A program made the translations under genes and the position numbers. Of a DNA stretch of 53,462 bases, positions 17,597 to 25,211 are shown piece by piece. Position 1 is the stretch's first letter; each line of letters opens with the position of its first letter. Where the stretch lies: the NCBI RefSeq assembly GCF_001936615.1, contig NZ_MLBF01000035.1, positions 1-53,462 of the forward strand, given 5' to 3'. A model generated the notes under the pieces. The model was given only the letters and a program-made list of their open reading frames with translations, was not told where the DNA came from and made no database searches. The DNA comes from Desulfosporosinus metallidurans (lineage in GTDB: Bacteria > Bacillota > Desulfitobacteriia > Desulfitobacteriales > Desulfitobacteriaceae).

Positions 17597-18715
17597 CTAC
17601 GCCCCCTTCGCCTGGACAAAGGCAACGACTTTAGCGACAGCCTCGTCTATTTTTCGATACGATTCAATGCCATGTTCACTTAATATGGCTACACCAGCTT
17701 CTTCGTTGGTACCCACTAAACGAATGACCACAGGAATCCGAATATCCATGGTTTCTTTAACTTGGATAAATGCTTTGGCGACATCATCACAACGGGTAAT
17801 TCCCCCGAAAATGTTGATCAAGAGGGCTTTAGGCTGAGTTGATAATAAAATCTCCAAGGCACTGGCTGTTGCTTCCCTGCTGGTTCCACCGCCCGCATCC
17901 ATAAAATTACGCGAACTGGAGCCGAATTCCTTAATTAGGTCGAGGGTCGCCATAGTAATACCTGCACCGTTAGCCATGACCCCGATCTCTCCATCCAGTT
18001 CGACATAGGAAATCCCCAGCTCAGCCGCTCTCCTCTCAACGGCGGTTTTTTCTTCAACTAGGGGAACATCATCACCAAACCGAAAGGAAGCATCATCGTC
18101 AACGGTCATTTTGCCATCCGCGGCAAGGACTTGTGAATTGGCTACAACCAAAGGGTTGATTTCAACCAGTTCCGCATCATACTTCCGGAAAATTTGATAA
18201 AGTTTTAACATAATATCGGCGACCTCTTTGGCGATCTGCCCGGTCAGTCCCAGTTGACGCGTTATTTCTCGGGTGGCGTAGGGTTGTAATCCGACGTTAA
18301 TATCGATCAATCGTTTAACCAGTAACTCCTCTGATACTTGTTCAATCTCTACGCCCCCTGCTGCTGAGGCAATCAATAACGGTTTTCGACGTGCCCCATC
18401 ATAAGTAATGGCCACATAAATTTCCTTTTCAATGTTTAGTTTTTGCTCGACCAGGATTTGGTCGACTTTAAGACCCTTAATGTCCATCGCCAGAAGTTCC
18501 CGGGCCTTTTCAGCGGCTTCTTCTGGATCTTTGGCAAACTTAATTCCTCCGGCTTTCCCCCGTCCTCCCGTGAGAATCTGTGATTTGATGGCGACAGATC
18601 CAACCTGAGCCACAAAATCCGTCACTTCTTCAGCACTGGTGAACACCCGACCCTTAGGAACCGGAATTCCGTTATTCCTGAAAATATCTTTAGCCATGTA
18701 CTCGTACAGTTTCAC
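17597..18715 (-). CDS. sucC: Succinyl-CoA synthetase beta subunit (ADP-forming type)
   Basis: 372 residues with an ATP-grasp N-terminal domain (KLYEYMAKDIFRNNGIPVPK; SQILTGGRGKAGGIKFA), the metal and nucleotide region VEINPLVV, and the CoA-ligase domain NFMDAGGGTSREATASALE and LINIFGGITRCDDVAKA. The likely GTG start at 18715 follows GAAAGGAG. It partners SucD. The position between a MoaD/ThiS-like gene and sucD within the long operon is unusual for a citric-acid-cycle gene and supports a catabolic, ATP-generating role. Confidence 0.94.
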   Translation of the reverse strand: MKLYEYMAKDIFRNNGIPVPKGRVFTSAEEVTDFVAQVGSVAIKSQILTGGRGKAGGIKFAKDPEEAAEKARELLAMDIKGLKVDQILVEQKLNIEKEIYVAITYDGARRKPLLIASAAGGVEIEQVSEELLVKRLIDINVGLQPYATREITRQLGLTGQIAKEVADIMLKLYQIFRKYDAELVEINPLVVANSQVLAADGKMTVDDDASFRFGDDVPLVEEKTAVERRAAELGISYVELDGEIGVMANGAGITMATLDLIKEFGSSSRNFMDAGGGTSREATASALEILLSTQPKALLINIFGGITRCDDVAKAFIQVKETMDIRIPVVIRLVGTNEEAGVAILSEHGIESYRKIDEAVAKVVAFVQAKGA

Positions 18716-18729
18716 CTTAATAGCTCCTT

Positions 18730-18927
18730 TCAGCCACCCGCCATCAAGTGTATAGCCTTCACTTCGTCTCCATCGTAGATCATCGTGGAAGCATAATCCT
18801 CAGCAGAAACAACCTCGGCATTAAGATAAACTATAATTCGCGCATAGGTGAAGTTTTTAAGCTTCATAAGCTCTTCCACAGTAAGCCCTTCCTGCCATTC
18901 GTAGTCCCGATTATTGAGCTTAATCAT
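18730..18927 (-). CDS. MoaD/ThiS-like ubiquitin-fold sulfur carrier
   Basis: 65 residues with a beta-grasp pattern (KLNNRDYEWQEGLTVEELM ... VYLNAEVVSAEDYAS ... DGDEVKAIHLMAGG) and the diagnostic C-terminal Gly-Gly. Family members are adenylated by a ThiF/MoeB-type E1 and converted to thiocarboxylates to supply sulfur for thiazole or molybdopterin/tungstopterin. Its start overlaps the AOR stop by 4 nt, so a role in making the pterin dithiolene of that enzyme is the best inference. The E1-like gene at 26693-27463 is a candidate partner. A thiamine role is less likely because no other thi genes occur here. Confidence 0.85.
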   Translation of the reverse strand: MIKLNNRDYEWQEGLTVEELMKLKNFTYARIIVYLNAEVVSAEDYASTMIYDGDEVKAIHLMAGG

Positions 18928-21089
18928 TTTATCACCGGCACATGTTTTTTAACGACTTCTAAAAGCTCCGTTAAGTCCATCCCTAATTCCTGAAGCTTTT
19001 CGACCATCGGCACGCCGTCCATAGTCCAGCCTCGGCGTTTGTAAACCGCGTCGGTGAGCTTTTCATATTGATCCTCGCGATACTCTCTCAGAACTTTGAT
19101 CTTTTCGACAGTCGCTTTACCAGTCGTATCGTAGCCCAAAAGCTCAGTGAGCTGTTTGTCGTAGCGTCCCTGCCTCGATTCGTATTCCTCCACAGTCACT
19201 GGTCCCATGGCTCTGTAGGGGAGTTTGTCATGAATACGTTTACCGTAACCCATCCGAATGTTGAAGATTCTCTGGAAATTGTAAACCCGCTCTGATTGTC
19301 GGATGAGTTCATATTTGTCAATAGCCTTACCCGTCACGGCATTGAATAGGCCGATATAGTTTTGAACATGCTCCGGAATTTTGGCGGGTTCGTCAGTAAA
19401 CTTGTTATCTGCAGGGGCGATGTCATTCCATGGCAGCTTGCAGAAACCCATTAAACCGAACCAAGTTCTAAACATTGGGTAGTAGTGGAGGGCTTCTGCC
19501 TTATCTTCAAAAGTTGGAATCTGATTATTGACCATGTCCATGAAGATCAGCCAGGCTTCATCGTGCTGTGGGCCTTTATTGGTGAGACCGTAGCCCCCTT
19601 GTTGGGCCAAGGATTCCTTGGGCAAGTATTCAGAAAACTCAAGGCCCTTTTGTTCCATACCTATGTCAAAGAGAAACTGAGGATCGGCGCCATATTCCTT
19701 AGCAAAGTACTCCTTCATTTTACGGATCCCCATGCCAGCAATCTTTCCGAAGCCCACGCCCTTAGACATTTGGTGGATAAGTTCAAAGGATGCCTCTGTA
19801 TTGCCGAAGGTCAGTTCCAGACCTCCGGTTCTTTCTTTATTTAAAATACCATTTTCGTAACATTCCATCACAAAAGCGGTGAGAGTGGCATAGGAGATGG
19901 TGTCAATACCATACGTGTCACAGTAAAAGTTCAACTCCAATATCGCATCTGGATCGAAGATGCCGCAGTTCGAACCCAAACCCGCCGCATTCTCATACTC
20001 AGGACCATCGATACTCACCTTTTGACCTTTGTAAGGGCCTGTCTTCAGTTCAAAGTGATCGGCGGCTTTGGCGCAGGCCAAACTGCACCCAAACCAGCAG
20101 CCATCTGGGGAATTCTGGGTTACTTTGGCTGTGAAGACATGCGAAGAAATTTTAGAAGTATCCTTGTGAGAACCATATTTATAATTGTGAGTCGGCAAAA
20201 GATCGTACTGGTCCATGACTTCTATGATATTGGCAGTGCCTATTTGACGCATACGGTTCTGTGAATTATCGAGGTCATGAATTTCTTTATGCAACTTGAT
20301 CCCAGTCTTATTCAAAGTGAGCTGGTCGACAGGATGGTTTAAGTTGCCCTTGACCCCTGCAACTTTTATTACCACGGCCTTAATATGCTTATCTCTAAAG
20401 ACTGTCCCGATACCGCCCCTTCCGGCCTGCTTCAATCGAATACCCTTTCGTCGAGTATCATAGAAGGTAAAGTTTAAAAGACCGATATTCGTATGTCGGG
20501 CAGCACTCCCAGTAGAAATCACGGCGATATTCCGTTTGTCCTCTTCGTTATCCGCATACATTTCAGTCAATTGTTCCCCCAGAATGTGGGTATCGATGTC
20601 CTCATCAGGTACTTCCTCAATAGAAATAGTTCCCTTGATGCCATCAATGAAAATAATGACATCTTTATCAGCCTTACCCTGAAGTTCAAGGGCATCAAAG
20701 CCTGCAAACTTGAGGTAGGGACCAAAATAACCCCCAGCATTGCTATCCATGGGCATTTTGGTCAGTGGAGATAACGTCACGACCAGTGATTTTCCAGAAC
20801 CGGGGTATTGGGTAATTCCTCCAATGGGGCCACTGGAAATAACAATTTCATTTTCCGGGTCATTCCACTGGGTAGATTCAGTTACAGCCTGCCACAGGTA
20901 ATAGAGTCCAAAGCCCTTGCCACCAATGAATTTGTCTTTCATCAATTGAGTAACGGGTTTTTCTTTTATATCATGGTTAAAAACATTGATATAAAGTGTG
21001 CGGTTGGTATAACCTTTATCAATAACCCCTAAATCGTAGTTATATTTTTTAAGTAATTTATGACTAATTTTATTGTTTTCCATAGTCAT
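18924..21089 (-). CDS. aor: Tungsten-dependent aldehyde:ferredoxin oxidoreductase family protein
   Basis: 721 residues. The AOR N-terminal domain carries FIGGKGFGLYYLW and VVTLSPLTKMPMDSNAGGYF. The [4Fe-4S] motif CWFGCSLAC (around 335) has its fourth cysteine near 560 (GLMGFCKLPWND), and pterin-binding stretches are present (GPEYENAAGLGSNCG). Family enzymes oxidise aldehydes to acids, donating electrons to ferredoxin, using a bis-pterin tungsten centre. It is longer than archaeal AOR (~605 residues) and nearer the bacterial AorB/YdhV group. It starts 12 nt after a four-cluster ferredoxin like AorA. In this operon the likely substrate is glutamate-5-semialdehyde, since no other enzyme for that step is present; that is inference. 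Confidence 0.88.
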   Translation of the reverse strand: MTMENNKISHKLLKKYNYDLGVIDKGYTNRTLYINVFNHDIKEKPVTQLMKDKFIGGKGFGLYYLWQAVTESTQWNDPENEIVISSGPIGGITQYPGSGKSLVVTLSPLTKMPMDSNAGGYFGPYLKFAGFDALELQGKADKDVIIFIDGIKGTISIEEVPDEDIDTHILGEQLTEMYADNEEDKRNIAVISTGSAARHTNIGLLNFTFYDTRRKGIRLKQAGRGGIGTVFRDKHIKAVVIKVAGVKGNLNHPVDQLTLNKTGIKLHKEIHDLDNSQNRMRQIGTANIIEVMDQYDLLPTHNYKYGSHKDTSKISSHVFTAKVTQNSPDGCWFGCSLACAKAADHFELKTGPYKGQKVSIDGPEYENAAGLGSNCGIFDPDAILELNFYCDTYGIDTISYATLTAFVMECYENGILNKERTGGLELTFGNTEASFELIHQMSKGVGFGKIAGMGIRKMKEYFAKEYGADPQFLFDIGMEQKGLEFSEYLPKESLAQQGGYGLTNKGPQHDEAWLIFMDMVNNQIPTFEDKAEALHYYPMFRTWFGLMGFCKLPWNDIAPADNKFTDEPAKIPEHVQNYIGLFNAVTGKAIDKYELIRQSERVYNFQRIFNIRMGYGKRIHDKLPYRAMGPVTVEEYESRQGRYDKQLTELLGYDTTGKATVEKIKVLREYREDQYEKLTDAVYKRRGWTMDGVPMVEKLQELGMDLTELLEVVKKHVPVIK

Positions 21090-21101
21090 GCTGTCTTCCC
21101 C

Positions 21102-21485
21102 CTAAACTTCTTCTGAAATAAAGACCGCCTGAGTCGGGCAAACCTTTGCACACTGACCGCAAGCAACACATTTAAAAGGTTCCAGCATATCACCGTGCAT
21201 CATCATAGCCAGTTCCGGGCAGAAACCGACGCAGATAAAGCAACCGGTACAGATTTTTTTGTTGATTCGAACCACGCCGTTTTTATCACGATAAATTGCC
21301 TCGATCGGACAAACTTCTATACACTCACCGCATTGATTACATACCTTAATTTTATTTTTATTTATTTGGATACATGATTTTTCTTGATTATTTTCCTTAA
21401 AATAGGCATTAGAACATGCTTTCTCACATTCTCCACAGCCAATACATAAGTCTTCCTTCTTCGCTAATCGCTTCAAGTTTGGCAC
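21102..21485 (-). CDS. Four-cluster ferredoxin, AorA-like
   Basis: 127 residues with four [4Fe-4S] motifs in series: CIGCGECEKAC, CNQCGECIEVCP, CTGCFICVGFCP and CVACGQCAKVCP. Small polyferredoxins of this kind pair with bacterial AOR (AorA in the AorABC complex, reported to form electron-conducting filaments). It directly precedes the AOR gene and follows the proline dehydrogenase-like genes by 46 nt, so it may be the common electron outlet for AOR and perhaps for the dehydrogenase. Confidence 0.87.
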   Translation of the reverse strand: MPNLKRLAKKEDLCIGCGECEKACSNAYFKENNQEKSCIQINKNKIKVCNQCGECIEVCPIEAIYRDKNGVVRINKKICTGCFICVGFCPELAMMMHGDMLEPFKCVACGQCAKVCPTQAVFISEEV

Positions 21486-21531
21486 CTCCCTGTGATGATC
21501 TAGATCAGCTTGACCGTGTCAATTCACTCTC

Positions 21532-22680
21532 TTATACCACTGCGGGCTCAAGTAACAATTCTCCCCTGCGGAAACGGTCCAAACCGAATTTCTCAATCGG
21601 CATAAAACACTCTTGGCCGAGGATTTTCTGCGCCAAAAGAACGGCCGTCTGGGGACCTACCATAAAACCATGACCACTGAACCCGGCAGCTACCCACATC
21701 CCTTGTGCATCAGGAATTTCGTCGAAAATCGGATTGGCGTCTGGGCTCATGTCGTAAAGACCTGACCACTGGCGGACGACACGGAGGTTCTTTAGAAGGG
21801 GCAATACAGTGGTGGCTTGGCGAGCGACATCCTCTAAAAATTCCCAGCTGGAATGAATGTTGAAATCTTTGGGTTCTTGGGGATCACCCACGCCCATAAT
21901 AAAACTGCCATGTGGGGACTGCTGGCAGTATAAACGATGGTGAAGAGAGATGACCATCGGCCCTTGGCAGGGTTCAACAGGTTCGGTAACTAGCGCTTGG
22001 TGCCGCTGAGGATAGAGGGGCAAATCAAAACCAACCATCTTGCAGATAGTGCCAGCCGCAAAACCGCAGGCATTAATCACGATCGGTGTATCGATATCCC
22101 CTTTGGAAGTCTGAACGCTCGTAACTTTACCATTTTCCCGTTTAACGTCGATGACGGTGGTATAGGTTTCGAATTTAACTCCCAGCCGACGGGCTGCTTT
22201 ATAGTAGGCATCGACTACATGAAACGGGTTGGCGTGTCCATCCGTCTGACAGAATGTGGCACCGATCAATCCCTCAATGTTCAGATGGGACACAATCTCT
22301 TTTGCTTCTTGAGGCGTTATCATTTTCGTTGGAATCCCCAGACGATGCTGCACAGCAACATTTTTTTTGTACTGCTCCCATTCACTTGGGGTGTAGGCAA
22401 CCATTAGGTATCCGCCTTGCTTAAATTCTATATCCCTATCATAGTCAAGTTCTTCGTTCATGCCCTCAAATCGTTTTACACTGTCTCGAGCAAGAATGGC
22501 GTTTGTTTCCGTACCCCACTGTTGGCGAACACCGGCGCCACAGCGTCCTGTTGCTCCCGAAGCAAGGTACTGTTTTTCGATAACCACAATATCTTTCACC
22601 CCACGGATGGCCATTTCATAGGCAACAGCGCAGCCTGTAATCCCTCCGCCGATAATCACTACGTTAGCTGTTCTCTGCAA
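21532..22680 (-). CDS. FAD-dependent amino acid dehydrogenase (proline dehydrogenase beta / DAO family)
   Basis: About 382 residues. The N-terminal FAD-binding motif is VVIIGGGITGCAVAYEMA, the GRCGAGVRQQWGTETN stretch follows, and WVAAGFSGHGFMVGP near the C-terminus is typical of the DAO/sarcosine oxidase/proline dehydrogenase (PDH1 beta) family. It would oxidise a secondary amino acid such as proline, D-proline, D-hydroxyproline or sarcosine. Starts available are TTG 22698, GTG 22689 and TTG 22680; the last lies best behind GGGGGGTGA. All overlap the BFD gene. Surrounding hypD and a decayed proline racemase favour a proline-type substrate, but sarcosine or glycine cannot be excluded. Confidence 0.83.
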   Translation of the reverse strand: MQRTANVVIIGGGITGCAVAYEMAIRGVKDIVVIEKQYLASGATGRCGAGVRQQWGTETNAILARDSVKRFEGMNEELDYDRDIEFKQGGYLMVAYTPSEWEQYKKNVAVQHRLGIPTKMITPQEAKEIVSHLNIEGLIGATFCQTDGHANPFHVVDAYYKAARRLGVKFETYTTVIDVKRENGKVTSVQTSKGDIDTPIVINACGFAAGTICKMVGFDLPLYPQRHQALVTEPVEPCQGPMVISLHHRLYCQQSPHGSFIMGVGDPQEPKDFNIHSSWEFLEDVARQATTVLPLLKNLRVVRQWSGLYDMSPDANPIFDEIPDAQGMWVAAGFSGHGFMVGPQTAVLLAQKILGQECFMPIEKFGLDRFRRGELLLEPAVV

Positions 22681-22951
22681 TTGATTCACCCCCCGCAAAC
22701 GTTCCCAGTTTCACTGGCTTCACTGTTGGTCGAAAAGTAGGCATTTGGACTTCTGCTACAGGAATTCCGTAGGCCTTAGCCAGTTCCTGGGCAATCAGCA
22801 TCTGGCAAGTACGTCCCTGACAGGGACCCATCCCAGCTCGGATAACACGTTTAATCTCATCAATTGTGCGATAACCTTGCTTGATCAATGATTGAATTTC
22901 GTCCAGGGTAATGTCCTCACACCGGCAGACGATCGTTTCCTTATCTTGCAT
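22664..22951 (-). CDS. BFD-like [2Fe-2S] subunit of the dehydrogenase complex
   Basis: 95 residues opening with IVCRCEDITLDEIQSLIKQG and containing GMGPCQGRTCQMLIAQELA, the four-cysteine BFD/Fer2_BFD [2Fe-2S] domain. In HcnB and in proline or opine dehydrogenase alpha chains this domain is fused to the C-terminus of the FAD/NAD subunit; here it is a separate gene. It overlaps both neighbours. It is likely to pass electrons between the two flavoproteins. Confidence 0.85.
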   Translation of the reverse strand: MQDKETIVCRCEDITLDEIQSLIKQGYRTIDEIKRVIRAGMGPCQGRTCQMLIAQELAKAYGIPVAEVQMPTFRPTVKPVKLGTFAGGESIAENS

Positions 22952-23444
22952 GTCTAACCCCTCCCAAACGAATACTGCGCACGTCCATGGCCAGTTCTTT
23001 GGGTACGACCAGCCACACTGTGTAAGTTTTATTTTTGGGGCCGCCTGACTGAACTTTTTTCACTTCAAATGTGCCCAGTTCTTCCCCAGCCCTGTCTACC
23101 CCAACCACTTTATTGCCGGCTTGGGGTACTGGTACATATTCATAGGGAATCCTGACGATGGCTTCAGTAGAGCTGTAGGAGGCGTCGACCACGAAGATGG
23201 CCAGCCCTGGGCAACGGCTGAGACAGACACCACAGCCATTGCATTTGTCAAAATCCATTTTCGGCAGGTCATTGATGTCTTGCATCGGCAAGATTGCGCC
23301 TTGCTTGCAGGCTTCCGTGCAAGGATTGCAGGGAAGCCTTTGGAAACACTCGATGATGGCTACGGGGCCTTTATTCAGTCTCTCCTCCGAGGGGGAAACT
23401 GTTTTCACGTCTTCAGCTGTTGGAACTCCAGTCTTGTTTAGCAT
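22941..23444 (-). CDS. [4Fe-4S] ferredoxin-like subunit of the dehydrogenase complex
   Basis: 167 residues with an atypical cysteine cluster, CFQRLPCNPCTEACKQGAI (about 33-51), followed by a standard CNGCGVCLSRCPGLAIF. It overlaps the start of the BFD gene (11 nt) and the end of the alpha-like flavoprotein gene (7 nt). The C-terminal ~70 residues are basic and beta-rich without a known domain. It probably links the flavoproteins to a ferredoxin or quinone acceptor. It has no counterpart in three-subunit HcnABC, which supports a four- or five-subunit proline dehydrogenase-type complex. Confidence 0.8.
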   Translation of the reverse strand: MLNKTGVPTAEDVKTVSPSEERLNKGPVAIIECFQRLPCNPCTEACKQGAILPMQDINDLPKMDFDKCNGCGVCLSRCPGLAIFVVDASYSSTEAIVRIPYEYVPVPQAGNKVVGVDRAGEELGTFEVKKVQSGGPKNKTYTVWLVVPKELAMDVRSIRLGGVRHAR

Positions 23445-24541
23445 ACTGCTTCCCCCTTGTCCATCAAGTTCTTAATCCCTTGCACAGTTTTTTGTCCAGC
23501 TGGACCAGACCGAAGTTCGCTTAACTCTGCCAAAGCTTCGGCTTGAAGTTTCGGAGCCACATCACTTCCGTACCCCAAGCCCAAGGCAGCACAAATACCC
23601 GCCAAACGTCCTTCCACCATGGCAGAACTGGCTTCTTCAACCCCACTGACGTCCCCAGCGACATAGAGACCTGGGCGGGTCGTTTCCAGATATTCGTTTC
23701 TAAGGGGCACATGCCCAGAAAGCTCTGGCACATATTTCATCTGGCAGTCCGCTTGAAAGCAGAGTTCCGTTAACGGGCTCAAACCAACGGCAAGACAAAT
23801 AACATCTACTTTAAGGTCCTGTTCTGTCCCTGGAATCGCCTGCCAGTTCTCGTCCAGTTTGCAGATTATCGCACCTTCAACGCTGTCCTTACCGTACGCT
23901 TCTTGAATGGTATGTGAGGTTAAAATAGGTACACCAGCGCGTCGAATCTTGGAAGCATGCACCAAATAACCCCCGATGGTCGGTGCCGCTTCAATAATCG
24001 CAGCAACTTCCACGCCCGCTTGCAACAATTGGTAAGAGACGATCAGCCCTATATTTCCAGCGCCGATCATCAGCACGCGTTGTCCAGGGACAATACCGTG
24101 CACATTCATTAAGGTTTGGACAGCACCAGCTCCATAAATGCCGGGCATATCGTTATTGGGGAAAGCAATCATTTTCTCGGAAGCGCCAGTGGCTAAAATG
24201 ATTTTTTTCGGTTTGATTTTCAGGTGTTTACCTTCCCCTTCGGCGGTAACCACACCGTCTTCATAAATCCCAAGAGCAGTAGTGCCGGACCACACTTCAA
24301 CCTTGGGATTATTTTCACACTGCTCGATCAGAAAATCACCGATCTTATAGCCACGGTCGCCAGCATACTGCTTTTTCGAACCAAAGAATTTATGAGTCTG
24401 TTTTACCAATTGGCCGCCAAGCTTACCATCTCGTTCTATGACAAGAACACTGGCACCTAAGTCAGCAGCGGCAGCGGCAGCACTTAGACCGGCTGGTCCG
24501 CCACCAATAATCAGAATCCCTATCTCTTTCACCTTAGGCAC
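23438..24541 (-). CDS. FAD/NAD(P)-dependent oxidoreductase, alpha-type subunit
   Basis: 367 residues with an N-terminal FAD motif (ILIIGGGPAGLSAAAAAADL), a second nucleotide-binding motif (VLMIGAGNIGLIVSYQLL, around 154) and the C-terminal FAD contact GLYVAGDVSGVEEASSAMVE. It matches the HcnB / proline dehydrogenase alpha / opine oxidase A family without their C-terminal BFD domain, which is encoded separately at 22664-22951. The GTG start at 24541 lies just behind AAAGGGG, so the true start may be a few codons later. It probably moves electrons between the amino acid-oxidising subunit and NAD or ferredoxin. Confidence 0.85.
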   Translation of the reverse strand: MPKVKEIGILIIGGGPAGLSAAAAAADLGASVLVIERDGKLGGQLVKQTHKFFGSKKQYAGDRGYKIGDFLIEQCENNPKVEVWSGTTALGIYEDGVVTAEGEGKHLKIKPKKIILATGASEKMIAFPNNDMPGIYGAGAVQTLMNVHGIVPGQRVLMIGAGNIGLIVSYQLLQAGVEVAAIIEAAPTIGGYLVHASKIRRAGVPILTSHTIQEAYGKDSVEGAIICKLDENWQAIPGTEQDLKVDVICLAVGLSPLTELCFQADCQMKYVPELSGHVPLRNEYLETTRPGLYVAGDVSGVEEASSAMVEGRLAGICAALGLGYGSDVAPKLQAEALAELSELRSGPAGQKTVQGIKNLMDKGEAVC

Positions 24542-24834
24542 CCCTTTCCTTGCTGAGTCTCCACCCGCATGCCGGGCTGAACCTTTTCCACACAGATCCT
24601 AACATTAGGTTCCCCGTCAACAACCATCAGACAGGACGAACAATTGCCGATGGCGCAGAAGAGACCCCTAGGACGGTGCATTGTTTGGCTGTGGCCCAAA
24701 ACTCTAACTCCCGCAGCATGTAGTGCAGCAGCAATGGTCTCGCCCTCAAAGCCCTTAATTTCTTGGCCATCGAAGAAGAAGGTGATCTCTTCTCCACGCT
24801 GAAAATCTAAAATTGGATGTTCGATGATTCGCAT
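24529..24834 (-). CDS. [2Fe-2S] ferredoxin-like subunit (HcnA/SoxA-N type)
   Basis: 101 residues. The [2Fe-2S] loop is GLFCAIGNCSSCLMVVDG with a further Cys at VRICVEKVQPGM, as in HcnA and sarcosine oxidase alpha N-termini. The ribosome site GGGGAGAG lies 9 nt before the ATG. It is the first gene of the 16-gene operon, about 115 nt downstream of the predicted sigma-54 start, and overlaps the next gene by 13 nt. Confidence 0.86.
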   Translation of the reverse strand: MRIIEHPILDFQRGEEITFFFDGQEIKGFEGETIAAALHAAGVRVLGHSQTMHRPRGLFCAIGNCSSCLMVVDGEPNVRICVEKVQPGMRVETQQGKGCLR

Positions 24835-24961
24835 AAAAACTCACTCTCCCCGGTTAGTAAATCGTTTGTTTGGAATGTTCCTCTCTAGTCGAGAGAATCC
24901 CACTGGTTTTCCTCGACTCGGAACTTGCAAGTCAAGCTGATAGGATTCATGAATAAACAAA

Positions 24962-24978
24962 TGCAAGTTCTGTGCCAA
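24962..24978 (-). promoter_or_regulatory. Sigma-54 promoter of the 16-gene operon
   Basis: The minus strand reads TTGGCACAGAACTTGCA. This is the full TGGCAC element and TTGCA with 10 bases between GG and GC. The transcript would begin near 24950. No copy of the GTCTAAACA-type activator site is visible within the next 200 bp upstream, so the activator site for this promoter is not located. The 377-nt gap 24835-25211 also holds the divergent promoter of the cyclodeaminase-like gene and a small hairpin CTCTC-TAGTC-GAGAG near 24880-24896. Confidence 0.85.
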
Positions 24979-25106
24979 TATTGTATTAATTCAAAATAGG
25001 CGGACAATAGGAATTACACTCAAAGGATTAGCTGAAGTAATTATCGCCGTGTAAAAAACTGAAGTTTTTCCGATAAAACTGTTTCACCTGCGTTAAATAT
25101 ACCTTA

Positions 25107-25130
25107 TTGACAAATAAATACATAAAATAT
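25107..25130 (+). promoter_or_regulatory. Possible sigma-A promoter of the cyclodeaminase-like gene
   Basis: TTGACA at 25107-25112 is followed after 15 nt by TATAGT, or after 17 nt by TAGTGT. It lies about 85 nt before the start of the plus-strand gene. This gene thus appears to have a housekeeping promoter, unlike the divergent sigma-54 operon. Confidence 0.5.
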
Positions 25131-25211
25131 AGTGTAATAGCTAGATCTGAAATAAAATGCTGTTAATTTATAAGGCTATAAATGAATGAACTATATAACT
25201 GGAGGGGTATT

